From contig JACGCK010000010.1 of assembly GCA_014925825.1 (NCBI GenBank), positions 124,001 to 188,000 of the forward strand: 64,000 nucleotides of DNA, read 5' to 3'. The notes beneath the pieces are model-generated. The model ran no database searches. It worked only from the letters and a program-made list of their open reading frames with translations, and was not told where the DNA came from. The position numbers and the translations under genes were made by a program. The DNA comes from Pholiota molesta (taxonomy: Eukaryota > Basidiomycota > Agaricomycetes > Agaricales > Strophariaceae). This document shows positions 52,827 to 62,580 of the stretch, piece by piece (position 1 is the first letter of the stretch; each line of letters starts with the position of its first letter).

Positions 52827-54300
52827 AGTCAATAATTTCGTGGCAATAAAATTTACTAAGTAGGGGCCTATGTACCTGCACACTTAGCTGCCTGGGCGCT
52901 CGATGTCAAATAGTCTACCATCAAGTTAGTCTGCCAGCCGTGCGATGCGATGAAAGGAATTGATAATAACAGACAGTTGCAATGAAGTGGGTACTCAGGC
53001 GGGGCACTTGATTGCTGCGGGAAATATCATCGCTCCTAAACCTCCCCGAGTTAGCGATCAAAATCATCGCTCTCTGGATTCTAAAACACACAAGTGACAT
53101 GAAATGTGAACAATTTATGATATTTTGAGTTCATGTGCATATAACGGAAAGACAACGCATCTCTACTACCTCCATCTATACTTCCTAAACTCTAGCGACG
53201 CTGCAAATCCAGATTCATTTCTTTGAAAATTGACATTGTCAAATACATGCGCGCTGTGCACGGTCCATTTCAAACTGAAGCTGGACTTTGGTCAAATCCG
53301 ATCATTTAGCCTGTAAAAGTTGTTATCAAGCTCTAAAAATCTGAAGCTCGGCCCACGATGCCTGAAGTGGCGCTGCAAAATTTCACAAACAAGCTGTCGC
53401 AATCCTGACCTTCATGAATCATAACACGCTTTGAACCCACAAAAGAAATGGAACTTGGGAGGCCAATGTGGTCGTCGAGGTTCAAGGAACATTCATGATG
53501 CCCGACTGGACTAAAATTATCCACCGGTGGCCGATACATAAACCACTAAAGTATGCAGAGCTGCATGTCGCAGGCTAGCGTGGTCGTGGTTACACAGGCT
53601 AGCGTGGTCGTGGTTACACACTTCTAGAGATGGGGAAAGGGACACGAGGGAACACGGAGAGCGTTTCGGAACCGGGTGGGTGATCAAATCTTCGAATGTG
53701 GTTGAGTCGGGATTACATACTATGAAATTTGGACCTCAAACCTCGACATCTTGGCATTGTATTCCAGCAAGTTTTAAAGATCCCTTTTCAGACGGATAAG
53801 GGACAACAAAGCCTCTATAAGTATATCCATTGGAGAAATCACCTTGTATTTGTTTGACGTAGTCCCATTCCAATCTATGGACTCTGGCTCTACCAGTAAT
53901 CTCAATCGAATCAAGTCATCCGGACGTGTCGCCTGAAGATTTCGTTGTTGGGTTTCTGGCCGGCGGAACGAAAAGGCAATGAGGGATGTCGTCGGTCGAA
54001 GTGACTGTGCGAATCTATGAAGGAATTTGGGCAGAAAATGAACAGAATTAGCGAGTCTCACCGGGTGTTTCATGAGATTGATGTGATGGCTACTCCTTGA
54101 TGCACATTCATTAGCCTTATCGGTGTCGAGTATCCACCCAAAAACACGAAGAATCGACCAGATCAAGGTTCGTTGAATTTGTAAGAGCTTCGTAAATATG
54201 TATGTAAGTTTCGAGGAAGGCAGATCAAAGTTGATAATGATATCTCCACATTGTCGTTAAGAGCGTGGATTTCCCTTTTTCTTCTTTTCCTGATGCTGCC
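52827..54300. other. intergenic with one uncertain ORF
   Basis: A 24-bp unit CAGGCTAGCGTGGTCGTGGT is tandemly duplicated at about 53571-53618. A 130-codon minus-strand ORF (53774-54166; SLRPTTSLIAFSFRRPETQQ, then LIRLRLLVEPESIDWNG) has protein-like composition but no recognisable domain and could be a fragment. Nothing else is supported. Confidence 0.35.
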
Positions 54301-54396
54301 ATTATTCTTTTCGATATCGTGCGTATTTTCCGCAGACTATAGTATGGTGTTTGCTCATGAGCCTGGCAGAAGAGCATAGTTTCCGTTGAAGCTTGA

Positions 54397-57300
54397 ATGG
54401 CGCTGTCGGTATCGGGTTTCCCTGAGCCGTCGCGTCATGCTGGTGCTGCCAGTAGCATTGAAGCCGGGTCGACAGCAGACGATGGCCAAGAAGGCTCTGT
54501 ACGGTCAACAGTGATGAATAGCCCGCGCCTACGTGGCCTTTTTGGTGGTGGTGGGAACGGTGTGAGCAGCGGAAGAAAAGCCGCGTCGCCGGGTGAAGCG
54601 AAGCCGACAACCACACCTTCGACGTCGAGTAAAGCCGACGAAAATGATGGCTCTCAACTCGCTTCCTCGTCATCTTCAGCAACCCCCTTGACCTTCGCTC
54701 CTTCCTTTGAACCATTATCCCAGCAGAAATACGATTTCGACTCGCCGCCGTCCATGTTTGACCCCGGCAACGGACAGTCTACGTCGAAACGTATTCAGCC
54801 ATTACCCCCGTTGCCCAGGAAAGCGAAGGCGTCTCCAGTACGATTAGGGCCGAGTCTGTCACGATTGGATATTGGAGCTATAGGATGGTCTAGGTTACCC
54901 ATGGCAGCGCACATCCCTTCCAAGCCTCCTCCCTCGGTGGTGGTTGAGGAATGGCCCCAGAACGACGCTGTTCTTTCGCCTTCAACATCTTCAGCTCGAC
55001 CGTTACCCACCCTGCCACCTGTCAAGACGGAGTCGAGTAATTCTTCAACACATAGCACGGTTGCGGGATCCTCCAGACGTGTAAATGTCGAACAATCAAA
55101 TGCTGCTGCTGGGCCATCGAAGTATCCAGGAGCCCTTGTAAATTCTACTACAACCACCACCTCATTATCGGCGCCAGCATCACCCGCAGTCACCCCACCG
55201 TCAAAGGTTCTCATCGTGCAGCCTGTACCCCAACGGACGACGAAACTTAGCTTGACTATGCGATACCAACCCCTTGTTGCAACTCCTTCCAGCACTCCCA
55301 CCTCGTCATCTGCAGATTCTACTCCTTCCAGTGCTCCATCTGCTTCGCCTATAAGGCCTTTGCCTCGTATACCACCCATAACAACCCATCTGCCCGCCAA
55401 CAATAACTCTGGATTACCCGCACTTCCGCCACTCTCTACAGGACCGTCAGGGGAGAAAATCAAGCGGCCCAAAACGAGCCCCGGAATCATAACAGGATTT
55501 GCTATGGGCCCACGGGGACCAGCGAGCGCAAATACCCCATCCCTTTCCCGATCCCCATTTACCACTATTACGACCTCCTGGCCCTCGCGTAACTCGGAGT
55601 TGACCAACAGTCCGCTGCCGATTAGTTCTCCATTGAAAGCGTCGAGAGCAAGATCGCATTCGCGCTTGTCGCGTCGGGACAGGTCTCTGGATTCCTCGTA
55701 TTATTCCACTTTCTCAACCCCCAGGACGTCGCCTGCGAATTCGCGGGTGCCTTCGCCCATAGGTGGCCGTCCTGCTCTTCCCAGAGCGCGGTCGAAATCG
55801 GTTAGGCATGCGGCAACGATTGATCAGCTTCCCCGAAATCGAAGCAGTCCCACCATACCCACTCCTCCTTTATCAGGTACAATGGCATTGCAAATTCACG
55901 TAGCAGATGCCGTGACGGTTGGAAAGCGCCCTCAGCCACCTTCACCTCCTACAGGGCCTGTCAAGGCACGTCCGAAAACCGGCGCCTCCGGGTCGCCCCC
56001 TATTGCGCGGATTCTTACTACCCAGGCTTTATCTCGCCCCCAGCCTTCTGCCAAAACTGCTCTGCCAACAGTCGCAATACCCACACCCATCACCGCTGAT
56101 ACTGTGGCGACAACGTATTCTTTCAGTACAACACCTCCAACCACAGCGCCCTGCGCAGAAGACACAGATGACATGTACTCGATCGACGCGCCCCTTCACT
56201 CGCACCCTGTTATCGACTCCTTCACTGATACTGACTCCATGGCGAACCCCCCATTGACGCCGATATCGCTTGTAGAGGTGTACATGGACGACCAGGACTA
56301 CTCCACCATGTCGCGCAGCCCCTCGCCGATACGGTACGCGCGCCCGGACTCGCGTGGGCACCTGAGTTCAACGGACGGCGATGACGACGGCCCGTCCAGT
56401 TCTTCGTCATCGGAGAGCGACGACGACGCCGCGCTCGGCCAAGCGAGGCGAAGGACCCAGCTGCGGTCGTACAGGAACAGCTACCGGCCCCGTGCGGGCG
56501 CGTCGCCGCCGCATATCCCGTACCGTCGTAGCCCGTCTCCGATCAGCGAACAGCAGCAGCAGCAGCAGCCAGCGCTGGTGGCGGCGTGGATACCATCACC
56601 ACACCCGGAACCGAAGGAGAAGGCGAAGGCGAAGAAGAAAGCGACGCGGTCGTACTTTCCGGACTACATAACGTCGTCGGCGCCAGCGACGCGGGCGCCC
56701 TCGCCTGAGCGCAAATCGCGCTCGCGACAGCCGCGGAGGCTCGCCAACGCCGTCTCGCTTGCACTGAGGAACGCGAGCCCGTCGCCGAGACGCACCAACA
56801 GCATCATCAAGGCCAAGGTGCAAACGCTGGTGGACGACGGCGAGGTGCTGGATATCGGGCCGATGCCCCCCGAGTCGACGGATACGGCGAGCTCGCTCTC
56901 GGAGACACCGCAGGTGCGGTCCGCCGCCAAAGTGGGGTGGGTGAAGACGATGGCGCGGAAAAGGTCGGAGGTCCTCCTCGCGGCAGCGGCGGCGCTTGGT
57001 CCCAATTCCGTGTCACATCTGAGCAACGCAGGGACGGCGCCAGTGGAGGTGGACGGTGCGGAGACGCCGTACATGTGGATATCGACGAGCAAGCCACCCG
57101 TGCCGTCTACCTCGTTTATTCCAGCGCCTCCGCTTCCGCGTCATCGCCGTGTTGATTCGGCAGATTACCCTTTACCACACTCCAGCCAGCGCGAACGGGA
57201 AAGGGAAATCGAGAGAGAAACCGAGAGGTACAACCTCGCCTGTGGATTGCCGCTGCCGACTGGTAATGGCAGCAAACCTCGTTTATCGGATCCTTCATCA

Positions 57301-57522
57301 TCGAACGCGCAAACCCACACTGCGACATCGAGTATCTCGATTCCCAGTACGTCTTTTTCTGGTTTTGGCATTGCTTCCCGCACCAGGAAGATTTCGAAGC
57401 ATGTATCGAGTCCATCCGTCCCTCCGCCGCTCCCTTATGGACAGTCGACTACGCAGGTTTTTGCGGAGACTCTGGATATCACGCGCCAGAATATTCATGA
57501 TCCACCTGAAGATAACGCTTGA
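54397..57522 (+). CDS. large disordered Ser/Pro-rich protein, 1041 aa
   Basis: A single uninterrupted frame of 1041 codons without introns. Composition is dominated by Ser, Pro, Thr, Ala and Arg: proline motifs (PLPPLPRKAKASPVRLG, RPLPRIPPI), many SP/TP sites, a Gln run (EQQQQQQP), Ser/Asp tracts (PSSSSSSESDDDAA) and basic patches (KAKAKKKATRSYFPDY, RKSRSRQPRRLANAVS). The frequent SP sites next to basic residues and the PxxP motifs suggest a phosphoregulated scaffold, perhaps of cytoskeleton or polarity machinery, but that is inference. No folded domain, signal peptide or membrane segment was recognised. The long antisense ORFs over it are shadows. The ATG at 54397 lies in a pyrimidine/AT-rich promoter. 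Confidence 0.8.
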   Translation: MALSVSGFPEPSRHAGAASSIEAGSTADDGQEGSVRSTVMNSPRLRGLFGGGGNGVSSGRKAASPGEAKPTTTPSTSSKADENDGSQLASSSSSATPLTFAPSFEPLSQQKYDFDSPPSMFDPGNGQSTSKRIQPLPPLPRKAKASPVRLGPSLSRLDIGAIGWSRLPMAAHIPSKPPPSVVVEEWPQNDAVLSPSTSSARPLPTLPPVKTESSNSSTHSTVAGSSRRVNVEQSNAAAGPSKYPGALVNSTTTTTSLSAPASPAVTPPSKVLIVQPVPQRTTKLSLTMRYQPLVATPSSTPTSSSADSTPSSAPSASPIRPLPRIPPITTHLPANNNSGLPALPPLSTGPSGEKIKRPKTSPGIITGFAMGPRGPASANTPSLSRSPFTTITTSWPSRNSELTNSPLPISSPLKASRARSHSRLSRRDRSLDSSYYSTFSTPRTSPANSRVPSPIGGRPALPRARSKSVRHAATIDQLPRNRSSPTIPTPPLSGTMALQIHVADAVTVGKRPQPPSPPTGPVKARPKTGASGSPPIARILTTQALSRPQPSAKTALPTVAIPTPITADTVATTYSFSTTPPTTAPCAEDTDDMYSIDAPLHSHPVIDSFTDTDSMANPPLTPISLVEVYMDDQDYSTMSRSPSPIRYARPDSRGHLSSTDGDDDGPSSSSSSESDDDAALGQARRRTQLRSYRNSYRPRAGASPPHIPYRRSPSPISEQQQQQQPALVAAWIPSPHPEPKEKAKAKKKATRSYFPDYITSSAPATRAPSPERKSRSRQPRRLANAVSLALRNASPSPRRTNSIIKAKVQTLVDDGEVLDIGPMPPESTDTASSLSETPQVRSAAKVGWVKTMARKRSEVLLAAAAALGPNSVSHLSNAGTAPVEVDGAETPYMWISTSKPPVPSTSFIPAPPLPRHRRVDSADYPLPHSSQREREREIERETERYNLACGLPLPTGNGSKPRLSDPSSSNAQTHTATSSISIPSTSFSGFGIASRTRKISKHVSSPSVPPPLPYGQSTTQVFAETLDITRQNIHDPPEDNA

Positions 57523-58051
57523 TCGGGTAGACTTGATAAGCTGTTTTAGGAGGGTAGTTCGAGGAGCACCGCTCTGCGTCATGGCCTTGAAACTTGGTAG
57601 ACGATTCATTATTACTCCTACGTCTCTATTGGTGTAAAATGTGTATAGCGGATTACTAGTGTACCTGCTCGATTATTTGTGTACCTAGGAGCAAGTGCTC
57701 TACAATCTGTACTGTACGAGCGAGGGCTTGTATTCCCACTGTAATTCGCTCGAATCTTTTTTTATCTTGAATAACGTATTTTTTGCATGACTGTTAGGAC
57801 CGACAACTAAAACTTTCGATTAGAATTTAGATATACCCTCCAAGACCAAAGGTCGCACGTCAACCTCCGCCACTTCTAAGTATGAGTTAAAGTATACTAC
57901 TGTCCGCCGCAATCTTCGCCTCTTCAATGCGGCGCGCGCTTTTCTGACAGCACCCCAGTCGAAAAACATTCAGAAACTGTCCCCTTCTTGTCGGAAATGA
58001 ACGCTATACGCTGTTTCAGCTTTGCATGTGAATATTTCGTCGTATTCAACT
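57523..58051. other. 3' flank and intergenic
   Basis: No gene seen; borders the first direct repeat around the kinase-like gene. Confidence 0.4.
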
Positions 58052-58437
58052 CACAACATTACTTAGCGCCCGCGGCCCGAACAAGATACTCGAAGTGAGG
58101 CAGAGACCATATCCGAGCTTAGAGGAGCCGAAGTGCGCTGCTGTCGTATTCGAGAATGGGTGCTTATCTTTTAACGATATGTGCATATCTAGACATTTTT
58201 AAAAATCTCAGCCTCGTTGCATCGAGTGCGCTTCTACTTACTCCGGAAAGATGGGACCCGCGGTAAGAACAGGCATCGGAAGCGTTGGTGAAGAGTCAAG
58301 CTCAAGTCAAGCTTAAGCTTGATCTACTCGTAGTCAAGACGAAAACCAAAAAGATGCGAAGATGCAAGAGCACCTACTTTTAGAGACATACAACTGTACA
58401 GGCCTGGTGGATAGCAGTGGATGTTCGGCGTCGCGGT
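58052..58437 (+). repeat. direct repeat flanking the kinase-like gene, copy 1
   Basis: Aligns with 60331-60785 in the same orientation, including GAGGAGCCGAAGTGCGCTG, CAGCCTCGTTGCA and GGTGAAGAGTCAAGCTCAAG, with several small insertions in the second copy. Confidence 0.85.
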
Positions 58438-58612
58438 TATTTTAAGGCCTCACAAGAGTCGTCCTAATTTCCTGGTGATATATACAAATCATGCTCATGG
58501 ATCAGACGTAGAAGAAGATTCAACTATTCCATGATCTGTTTTCAGCGTCTCTAATAATAGAGTAGAAATCAACTAGAATTACACGCAATATACAATGTAT
58601 GCTACTGCGCCC
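58438..58612. other. 3' flank of kinase-like gene
   Basis: AT-rich, no feature seen. Confidence 0.4.
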
Positions 58613-59948
58613 TTAACAAAACTGACAAGAGCAGGCACTGGCCATGGAAAGCCACTCATGACGCCTGCACTCATGCGCTGTCAGTCGTTTCTGGGGATCC
58701 AAGCGAAGACAGCCCTTGAGAAAAGCGGCAGCTGGGCCCACTTCGTCTTTATGCAGTGCTTCCGCCAGGCCCGCTTCAATCGAAGTGATATTGCCGCTGC
58801 CTGCATCGGCCCTGTACTCCTTCATATTTTCGTCGCTGAGCCAGGAATTGGGGATCTCATCTTGCAAGACAGCACGCATGGTGGCGATGCGTTGAGCGGC
58901 GGGTCCAGGCGTGTCAAAGAGCTCCGCGTTGGTGAGGAGGGTGTATGTCTAAAATTGGTTAATTCAAGGATTGAACAGTGCTTGCACCCGAGCGGAATCG
59001 AAATATGACGTACGAGGCAGCCGAGCATCCAGACATAAGTTTTGGGGGAACATGTTGCTCGTTCTAACAGAGTCTCCGGTGCAAACGAGTAGTTGTGGTC
59101 CTTCTCTGGTATATAAGTAATCCTTTGCGCTGAAAAAATTTGTCGAAATAATATAAAAGTGTATACCGAAGTCGTACATACCGTGTCCGAAGTTTCCTAC
59201 ATGGACTTCCCAGTCAACCACCTTTTTTTGCTTGTCATTCCACTTATATGTTGTGCTTAACGGCTGCGACAGCACAGTGGTGAACCCGTTCACTTTGACA
59301 GTGGTAGGCGGGGGTTCGGAGTCGAGCGCGGGCTTCAAATATTCGGTCTGCATAGTAGTCCCGAGACAAACGCTATCCGCATCAATGCCTAGCGGTGTGT
59401 TAGGTGATAGCACTGACGATGGATTCCAATTCAAATTGATCAATATCACTTGAATATCACGCACCTCCATGCATCACTTTCTCCTTGTGTAGCCCGGCGA
59501 GCGCGTTATCTGTAGTATATACGAGCCCCTGCACGACATGGATAGGAAGGCGATTGTGATCGGCCCCCCTCTGCAGTGCTCTCGCCGATGTCGACATAGC
59601 GCTCATCACAATGCATAAATGCGTCCCGGCACTACTCTGCTCCAAGAAGCTCCCGCGAAAGATAGGAAGGCCGAGATCGTACAGCTCCAAGTCGCTCATA
59701 GCATTCAGTATGGGTAGCTCAGTGCCCTGGGCCTCCTCTGATGCAACCACAGTGAAGATCTTCAACGCCGAGTATATTGGCTCCTTCTGAGAGGTGTGTA
59801 GGACAAGCCATGTCGATGAACGTGGCCCGTATCCGAGCTTTCGGATAATTTCATACTCCCCATTGTGGATGCGCTCGTGAATCGCAGCGGAATAGTATCC
59901 AGCGCCCTCAGACGCGGAGAGATCAAGAGGTTCCTCGGGGAAAGACAT
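58613..59948 (-). pseudogene. SRPK-like protein kinase, degenerate and frameshifted
   Basis: Exons 59182-59948, 59014-59129 and 58613-58948 (introns of 52 and 65 nt, GT..AG). The N-lobe reads EIIRKLGYGPRSSTWLVLH (Gly loop) and SALKIF (ATP-binding Lys), and later KTYVWMLGCLTYTLLTNAELFDT and LDPQKRLTAHECRRHEWL, the C-lobe pattern of fungal SRPK-type (SR-protein) kinases. Two defects are visible. One extra base at about 59463-59470, exactly at the catalytic-loop HG(T)D..N segment, shifts the frame and would truncate the protein after VMHGGA. The DFG motif reads NFG in VHVGNFGHAQ, so the Mg-binding Asp is lost. Even if the frame were intact it would be a pseudokinase. It is flanked by direct repeats. 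Recent loss of function is likely, although a sequencing error at the frameshift cannot be excluded. Confidence 0.82.
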
Positions 59949-60330
59949 GGGGTCTTAGCCTTGAGTGAGTTGTGCCTCCTCGCTTATGTACGTATGTGTG
60001 TCTACCCCCGACACAGTCCAGTTGTCAGTTGATGAACAAATAGAATCGAATGACGGTGATCATCATTCCAATCGTTCATCCACATTTGATATGTGGGTGT
60101 ACACAAGACCATCGACCATCGATATTGGGGATTGCTTTGCCAGCACGGCAAGCACTGCCACCTCGTAGCGCGCGGTGGTGACGAGGTTCGCGCTCTGTGG
60201 GTGCAGGCCAGAATCCAAAATTTGAGAGGACTACGGCGCATCAGAGAAAATAGGGTTGTAACTATTTGCCGCTTCCTGAAAGCTGTGTACATTTTTTGAC
60301 TTGTTCCAGTGCTGCCACAGAGATGCACTT
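59949..60330. other. upstream flank of the kinase-like gene
   Basis: No gene seen between the kinase start and the second direct repeat. Confidence 0.4.
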
Positions 60331-60785
60331 CACAACGTTAGCGCCCGAGCAAGATACTCGAAGTGAGACAAAGTCCATGTCCGAGCTTAGAGGAGCCGAA
60401 GTGCGCTGCTGTCGCATTCGAGAATGGGTGCTTATGTATGTTTTGGCGATATGGTACATACCTATAATTTTTTTTTGAAAATTTCAGCCTCGTTGCACCG
60501 AGCTCGAGTGCGCTTCTACTTACTCCTCAAAGATGGGACTCGCGGTAAACGTTAGAATGAGAAACGTTGGAATGAGAGATTAACGAGGGAACAGGCATCG
60601 GAAGGCATCGGAAGCGTTGGTGAAGAGTCAAGCTCAAGTCAAGCTTAAGCTGATAGATTATCTAGTCAAGACGGAAACCAGAAAGATGCGAAGACGCAAG
60701 AGCACCTCCTTAGAGACATACAGCTGTACAGTCGTGGGTTGAGAGAATGGATAGCAGTGGACGCGTTCGAACCTCGGCGTCGCGC
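60331..60785 (+). repeat. direct repeat flanking the kinase-like gene, copy 2
   Basis: Second copy of the 58052-58437 unit, about 70 bp longer through small insertions, including duplicated GGCATCGGAA and an ACGTTRGAATGAGA pair. It ends about 140 bp before the start of the DUF7137-like gene and may form part of its promoter. Confidence 0.85.
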
Positions 60786-60926
60786 AAGCGCCGTCGCGCA
60801 TCACGTGGGACCGTACCAATTGATCGCTGTTGTCCGGCGTTGCCGACCTGCTTTTCACCGCCATCGCCTCATTGTTGTCAACGCTCTCTACGACTTGCAC
60901 CTTCCTTTCCCTGAATAATCCGCATC

Positions 60927-61637
60927 ATGCCCACCACAGCGTCTAGCCCAGCACCCAGCGCAGCACCCAGCACAGCACCCAGCACAACCGCTGGCAGCAC
61001 AACCGCTGGCGGAACGTCATCCTCAAGTTTCGCCCCCATCCCACAGACGGCGGCAGTAGGAGTCCTTTCCATCACGCAACCCCAGCAAACGGCCACCTCG
61101 TTCTACAAAATCGCTTCGGGCCAAGCTATCACCTTCGGATGGAACTTTACCTCTGTGATCGCGACGCCGACCCACCTCACAGTGTCGGCCGTCTGTGGTG
61201 CAAATGGCAATACGTATCCAGTAGGGCCCACGGACGGCATCATACCTGGAACGGCGACGGAGGTCGTTTGGGATATCTACTCGTACCAAATGAACAACCC
61301 AAACACGCCTCTTGCGCAGGCGACATATACGCTGAACATCTGGGATGACAGGGGCCCAAATGCTGCGAGGAAACCTGGGTATTTGCAGGAAAATAGTGCA
61401 TTACAGTTTGCTTTGTACACGCCTCAAGCCTATACCGCTCTGTCATCGGGTAAGTGACTAGTCTCGTTAACGTTTGTTATATTGACGATTTCGCTTGTCA
61501 TAGGCTGGTCATGCACAACGTGCAGCGGCGCTATTTCGTACGCTTCACATCCGGCGTTCATCAGCTTGCTCATCACCTTTTTCATCGTCTTTTTCTCCGG
61601 GTTCCATCTCCTCCGGAACTCCTCACGATCACCCTAG
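60927..61637 (+). CDS. DUF7137-like membrane-anchored protein, 218 aa
   Basis: Exons 60927-61449 and 61504-61637 (54-nt intron, phase 1). After a low-complexity Ser/Ala/Pro/Thr stretch (about 1-35) comes the conserved domain: ITQPQQTATSFYKIA, ITFGWNFTSVIATPTHLTVS, NGNTYPVGPTDGIIPGT, VVWDIYSY, ATYTLNIWDDRGPNA and FALYTPQAY. The second exon gives GWSCTTCSGAISYASHPAFI followed by a hydrophobic helix (LLITFFIVFFSGFHLL) and a short basic tail. This is the layout of fungal DUF7137 proteins, which are thought to be surface-exposed and C-terminally anchored; their function is unknown. A TGA lies in frame directly before the ATG, and the N-terminus has no signal peptide, which would be needed for the expected topology. 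An upstream signal exon may therefore be missing, or have been lost when the repeat next to it moved. Confidence 0.75.
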
Positions 61638-61863
61638 ATTACTGCTCTAATTTCGCCATTCTTGAATTCTTCTAAAAACTCGGGACAAAATTGGACTTAC
61701 CTTGGACGATTGATTTTGCTCTCTTTGTCCGCTCCATCTATGCTACCTCCTTTCTCCTTCTTTCGCTTGCGACTCCATTCTTTTCTCTCTTTGCTTTGGT
61801 TATATCCTGGTTTTTACGATGCACCCTGTACTACTCACTAATATCGCCCCCCTTCATCTTTGG
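61638..61863. other. 3' flank, pyrimidine-rich
   Basis: T/C-rich, no gene seen. Confidence 0.4.
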
Positions 61864-62262
61864 TCACCCATGGTATTTTCTTACGTGTCGTAAATACAAG
61901 GACTCATGATAATAGAACCACTTATCACACAAACGTACATGTTGGACATCCTTCTGTTCTATGCCCTTCTCGATACAGTCTCGCATTCGCATTGATTTAG
62001 ACAGGTGCGTCGTTGTCCCTTGATATGGCCTTTGCTTACGAATTTCTTCACAAATCAGGCACCTATGCATACCGAACTGTCTACAAATCAATTGAGCACG
62101 ATTAGCGTGTTCAGCGTTTCTATCAGCCGACATTGAATGCAAAGGATACGAAGTGCTTGGCGCAAAAGATAATGTGACTACCCGAGTCCTTAATCCTGCC
62201 GCCGGTTTGTCGCCTGTGTTGCACTGAAAACATTCAATCCAATCAAGACTTCGAATATACAT
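61864..62262 (-). CDS. hypothetical ORF with a degenerate C2H2-like finger, 132 aa
   Basis: Single frame. Cys/His spacing: ECFQC, CRQFGMHRCLIC and a C-terminal CDKWFYYHESLYLRHVRKYH, which has the Phe/Leu/His/His pattern of a C2H2 zinc finger but Trp where the second Cys should be. It could be a fragment of a larger zinc-finger gene whose other exons I cannot find. The neighbouring tandem copy at about 62319-62580 is riddled with stops, which argues that the pair is decaying. Confidence 0.3.
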   Translation of the reverse strand: MYIRSLDWIECFQCNTGDKPAAGLRTRVVTLSFAPSTSYPLHSMSADRNAEHANRAQLICRQFGMHRCLICEEIRKQRPYQGTTTHLSKSMRMRDCIEKGIEQKDVQHVRLCDKWFYYHESLYLRHVRKYHG

Positions 62263-62580
62263 TCAAGAAAGGCGCCTGGCACGTAATCCTTCTGCGGTCT
62301 TCACATCATTAAATATCAATATGGCCTTCGCTTACGATTTTTTTCACAATGTTAGGCACCCATGCATACGGAACTGTCTATGATTCGATTGAGTAGCGCC
62401 AGCGTGTTCAAGCATCTCTATCAACCGATGTTACGCCCAAAGCGATACGACGTGCTTGGGAAAAACGATGTGAATTTCCGAGTCCTTAGTCTTGCCGTCG
62501 TTTCGCTGTACTGATAACATTCGTTCCGATTAGGACTTCGAATATGTGTTCAGCTCAGAAGCCTTCTGCGGCTTTGCCAT
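62024..62580. repeat. tandem duplication, two units of about 295 bp
   Basis: Unit 1 (about 62024-62300) and unit 2 (about 62319-62580) share ATATGGCCTTYGCTTACGA, AGGCACCYATGCATAC, CCGAGTCCTTA and CTTCTGCGG in the same order. Unit 2 is diverged with many indels. Confidence 0.75.

Noticed and set aside
54795..55607. 270-codon ORF antisense to the 1041-codon gene
   Set aside because: Shadow frame created by Ser/Pro codons of the sense strand.
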